5,336 bases of DNA from an uncultured Bermanella sp. (GTDB lineage: Bacteria; Pseudomonadota; Gammaproteobacteria; Pseudomonadales; Oceanobacteraceae): assembly GCA_913054445.1 (NCBI GenBank), contig CAJXIK010000149.1, positions 1 to 5,336 on the forward strand, in the 5' to 3' direction. A model generated the notes under the pieces. That model did no database searches. It was not told the DNA's origin and saw nothing but the letters and a program-made list of their open reading frames with translations. The first letter of the stretch is position 1. Every line of letters begins with the position of its first letter. The translations under genes were made by a program, and so were the position numbers. Positions 5,168-5,336 of this stretch are shown here, piece after piece.

Positions 5168-5217
5168 ATGCCCAAGGATGGGCGGTATAACGCGGTGGCA
5201 TGGATGCCAAGGAGCGT
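5167..5217 (+). repeat. 52-bp intergenic repeat unit, copy 1
   Basis: This unit recurs 52 bp downstream: the first 28 bases are identical, then one mismatch, then 10 more identical bases (TGGCATGGAT). It contains two hairpins with GGA in the loop: GCCCA-AGGA-TGGGC (5170-5183) and TGGCA-TGGA-TGCCA (5196-5209). AGGAGCGT follows. The pattern CA-N-GGA-TG is shared with the hairpin at 1-12, while the outer arm bases differ but still pair. No gene, transposase or target-site duplication is visible. Confidence 0.8.
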
Positions 5218-5218
5218 A

Positions 5219-5270
5219 TATGCCCAAGGATGGGCGGTATAACGCGCTGGCATGGATAACGTAGGAGCGT
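5219..5270 (+). repeat. 52-bp intergenic repeat unit, copy 2
   Basis: This is the second copy. The first hairpin is intact (GCCCA-AGGA-TGGGC, 5222-5235). The second keeps its left arm and GGA (5248-5256), but its right arm is replaced by AACG, so it no longer folds; there the sequence runs into a REP-like palindrome. The change looks like recombination between two repeat types that share AGGAGCGT. Confidence 0.78.
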
Positions 5271-5283
5271 GCTTGCACGCGAA
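5261..5283 (+). repeat. REP-like palindrome
   Basis: GTAGGAGCGTGC-TT-GCACGC-GAA folds as GCGTGC (5267-5272) with GCACGC (5275-5280) around TT; C5268 to G5279 form the core. Known from Pseudomonas: REP elements with GTAGGAGCG, a GAGC-TT-GCTC stem and GCGAA. Here one stem base pair is changed on both arms (A-T to T-A), so pairing is kept. Such elements are moved by REP-associated tyrosine transposases (RAYT) encoded elsewhere; none is in this window. Confidence 0.65.
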
Positions 5284-5321
5284 AGGTACGGGCTATTAGC
5301 ATGCAACCATCCACATGACTC

Positions 5322-5336
5322 GTATAGAGCGCTGGC
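5322..5336 (+). repeat. Possible third fragment of the 52-bp unit, cut by the window edge
   Basis: GTATAGAGCGCTGGC matches 13 of 15 bases of GTATAACGCGCTGGC inside copy 2 (5237-5251). The preceding bases (CCATCCACATGACT) do not align well, so the copy is degenerate or partial. It runs to the last base, so the array may go on beyond the window. Confidence 0.4.

Noticed and set aside
5167..5270. Insertion-sequence ends or a transposon remnant
   Set aside because: The copies are direct and short, with internal hairpins, no transposase fragment and no target duplication; intergenic repeat units fit better.
5132..5314. Minus-strand 60-residue open frame
   Set aside because: It lies across the terminator and the 52-bp repeats and REP palindrome, and no ribosome-binding site or family resemblance is visible.

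Overview
The window looks like a chromosomal segment of a gammaproteobacterium, probably marine and of Alteromonadales, Cellvibrionales, Oceanospirillales or Pseudomonas-like affinity. The genus cannot be fixed from the sequence alone. This placement rests on the style of the proteins (AtoB/PhaA-type thiolase, CrgA/DmlR-like LysR regulator, a NIT-like helical sensor), on the intergenic GGA-loop hairpin repeats, and on a palindrome very close to the Pseudomonas REP core. There is no phage gene, transposase, integrase, CRISPR array, tRNA or rRNA. The five genes do not form one operon; each looks like its own transcription unit or the edge of one.

Layout: (1) 1-323 is non-coding and highly structured. 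It holds two hairpins with GGA in the loop (1-12 matches the CsrA/RsmA high-affinity core), more GC-rich hairpins at 61-98, an 11-copy 9-bp minisatellite (111-209) whose minus strand is a regular series of G4/G5 tracts, a 15-bp hairpin-forming repeat on either side of the array, and a bidirectional terminator (263-293). (2) 324-1511, minus strand, is a complete acetyl-CoA acetyltransferase. (3) 1512-1829 is the divergent control region. (4) 1830-2246, plus strand, is a small GNAT acetyltransferase; it faces, tail to tail, (5) a LysR-type regulator at 2267-3196, minus strand. (6) 3197-3460 is a divergent promoter region with a palindrome that is a good candidate autoregulatory operator. (7) 3461-4351, plus strand, is a cytoplasmic all-helical protein resembling the nitrate/nitrite-sensing (NIT) fold without any output domain. 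(8) 4352-4777 is a 426-bp gene-free stretch with several stem-loops and inverted repeats. (9) 4778-5107, plus strand, is a 109-residue protein I do not recognise, followed by a strong terminator. (10) 5167-5336 is repetitive: two copies of a 52-bp unit made of GGA-loop hairpins, a REP-like palindrome, and a possible third fragment cut by the window edge.

Functional picture: the thiolase links acetyl-CoA and acetoacetyl-CoA (or longer 3-ketoacyl-CoA) in fatty-acid or ketone/polyhydroxyalkanoate metabolism and is regulated apart from any fadB-like partner. The LysR regulator and the NIT-like protein are divergent neighbours and could be linked as regulator and target. The most unusual content lies between the genes: hairpins with conserved NGGA loops and differing but still paired arms occur at both ends of the window. 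They resemble binding sites for the post-transcriptional regulator CsrA/RsmA. The minisatellite has strong G-quadruplex potential. Both functional readings are inferences from sequence pattern.
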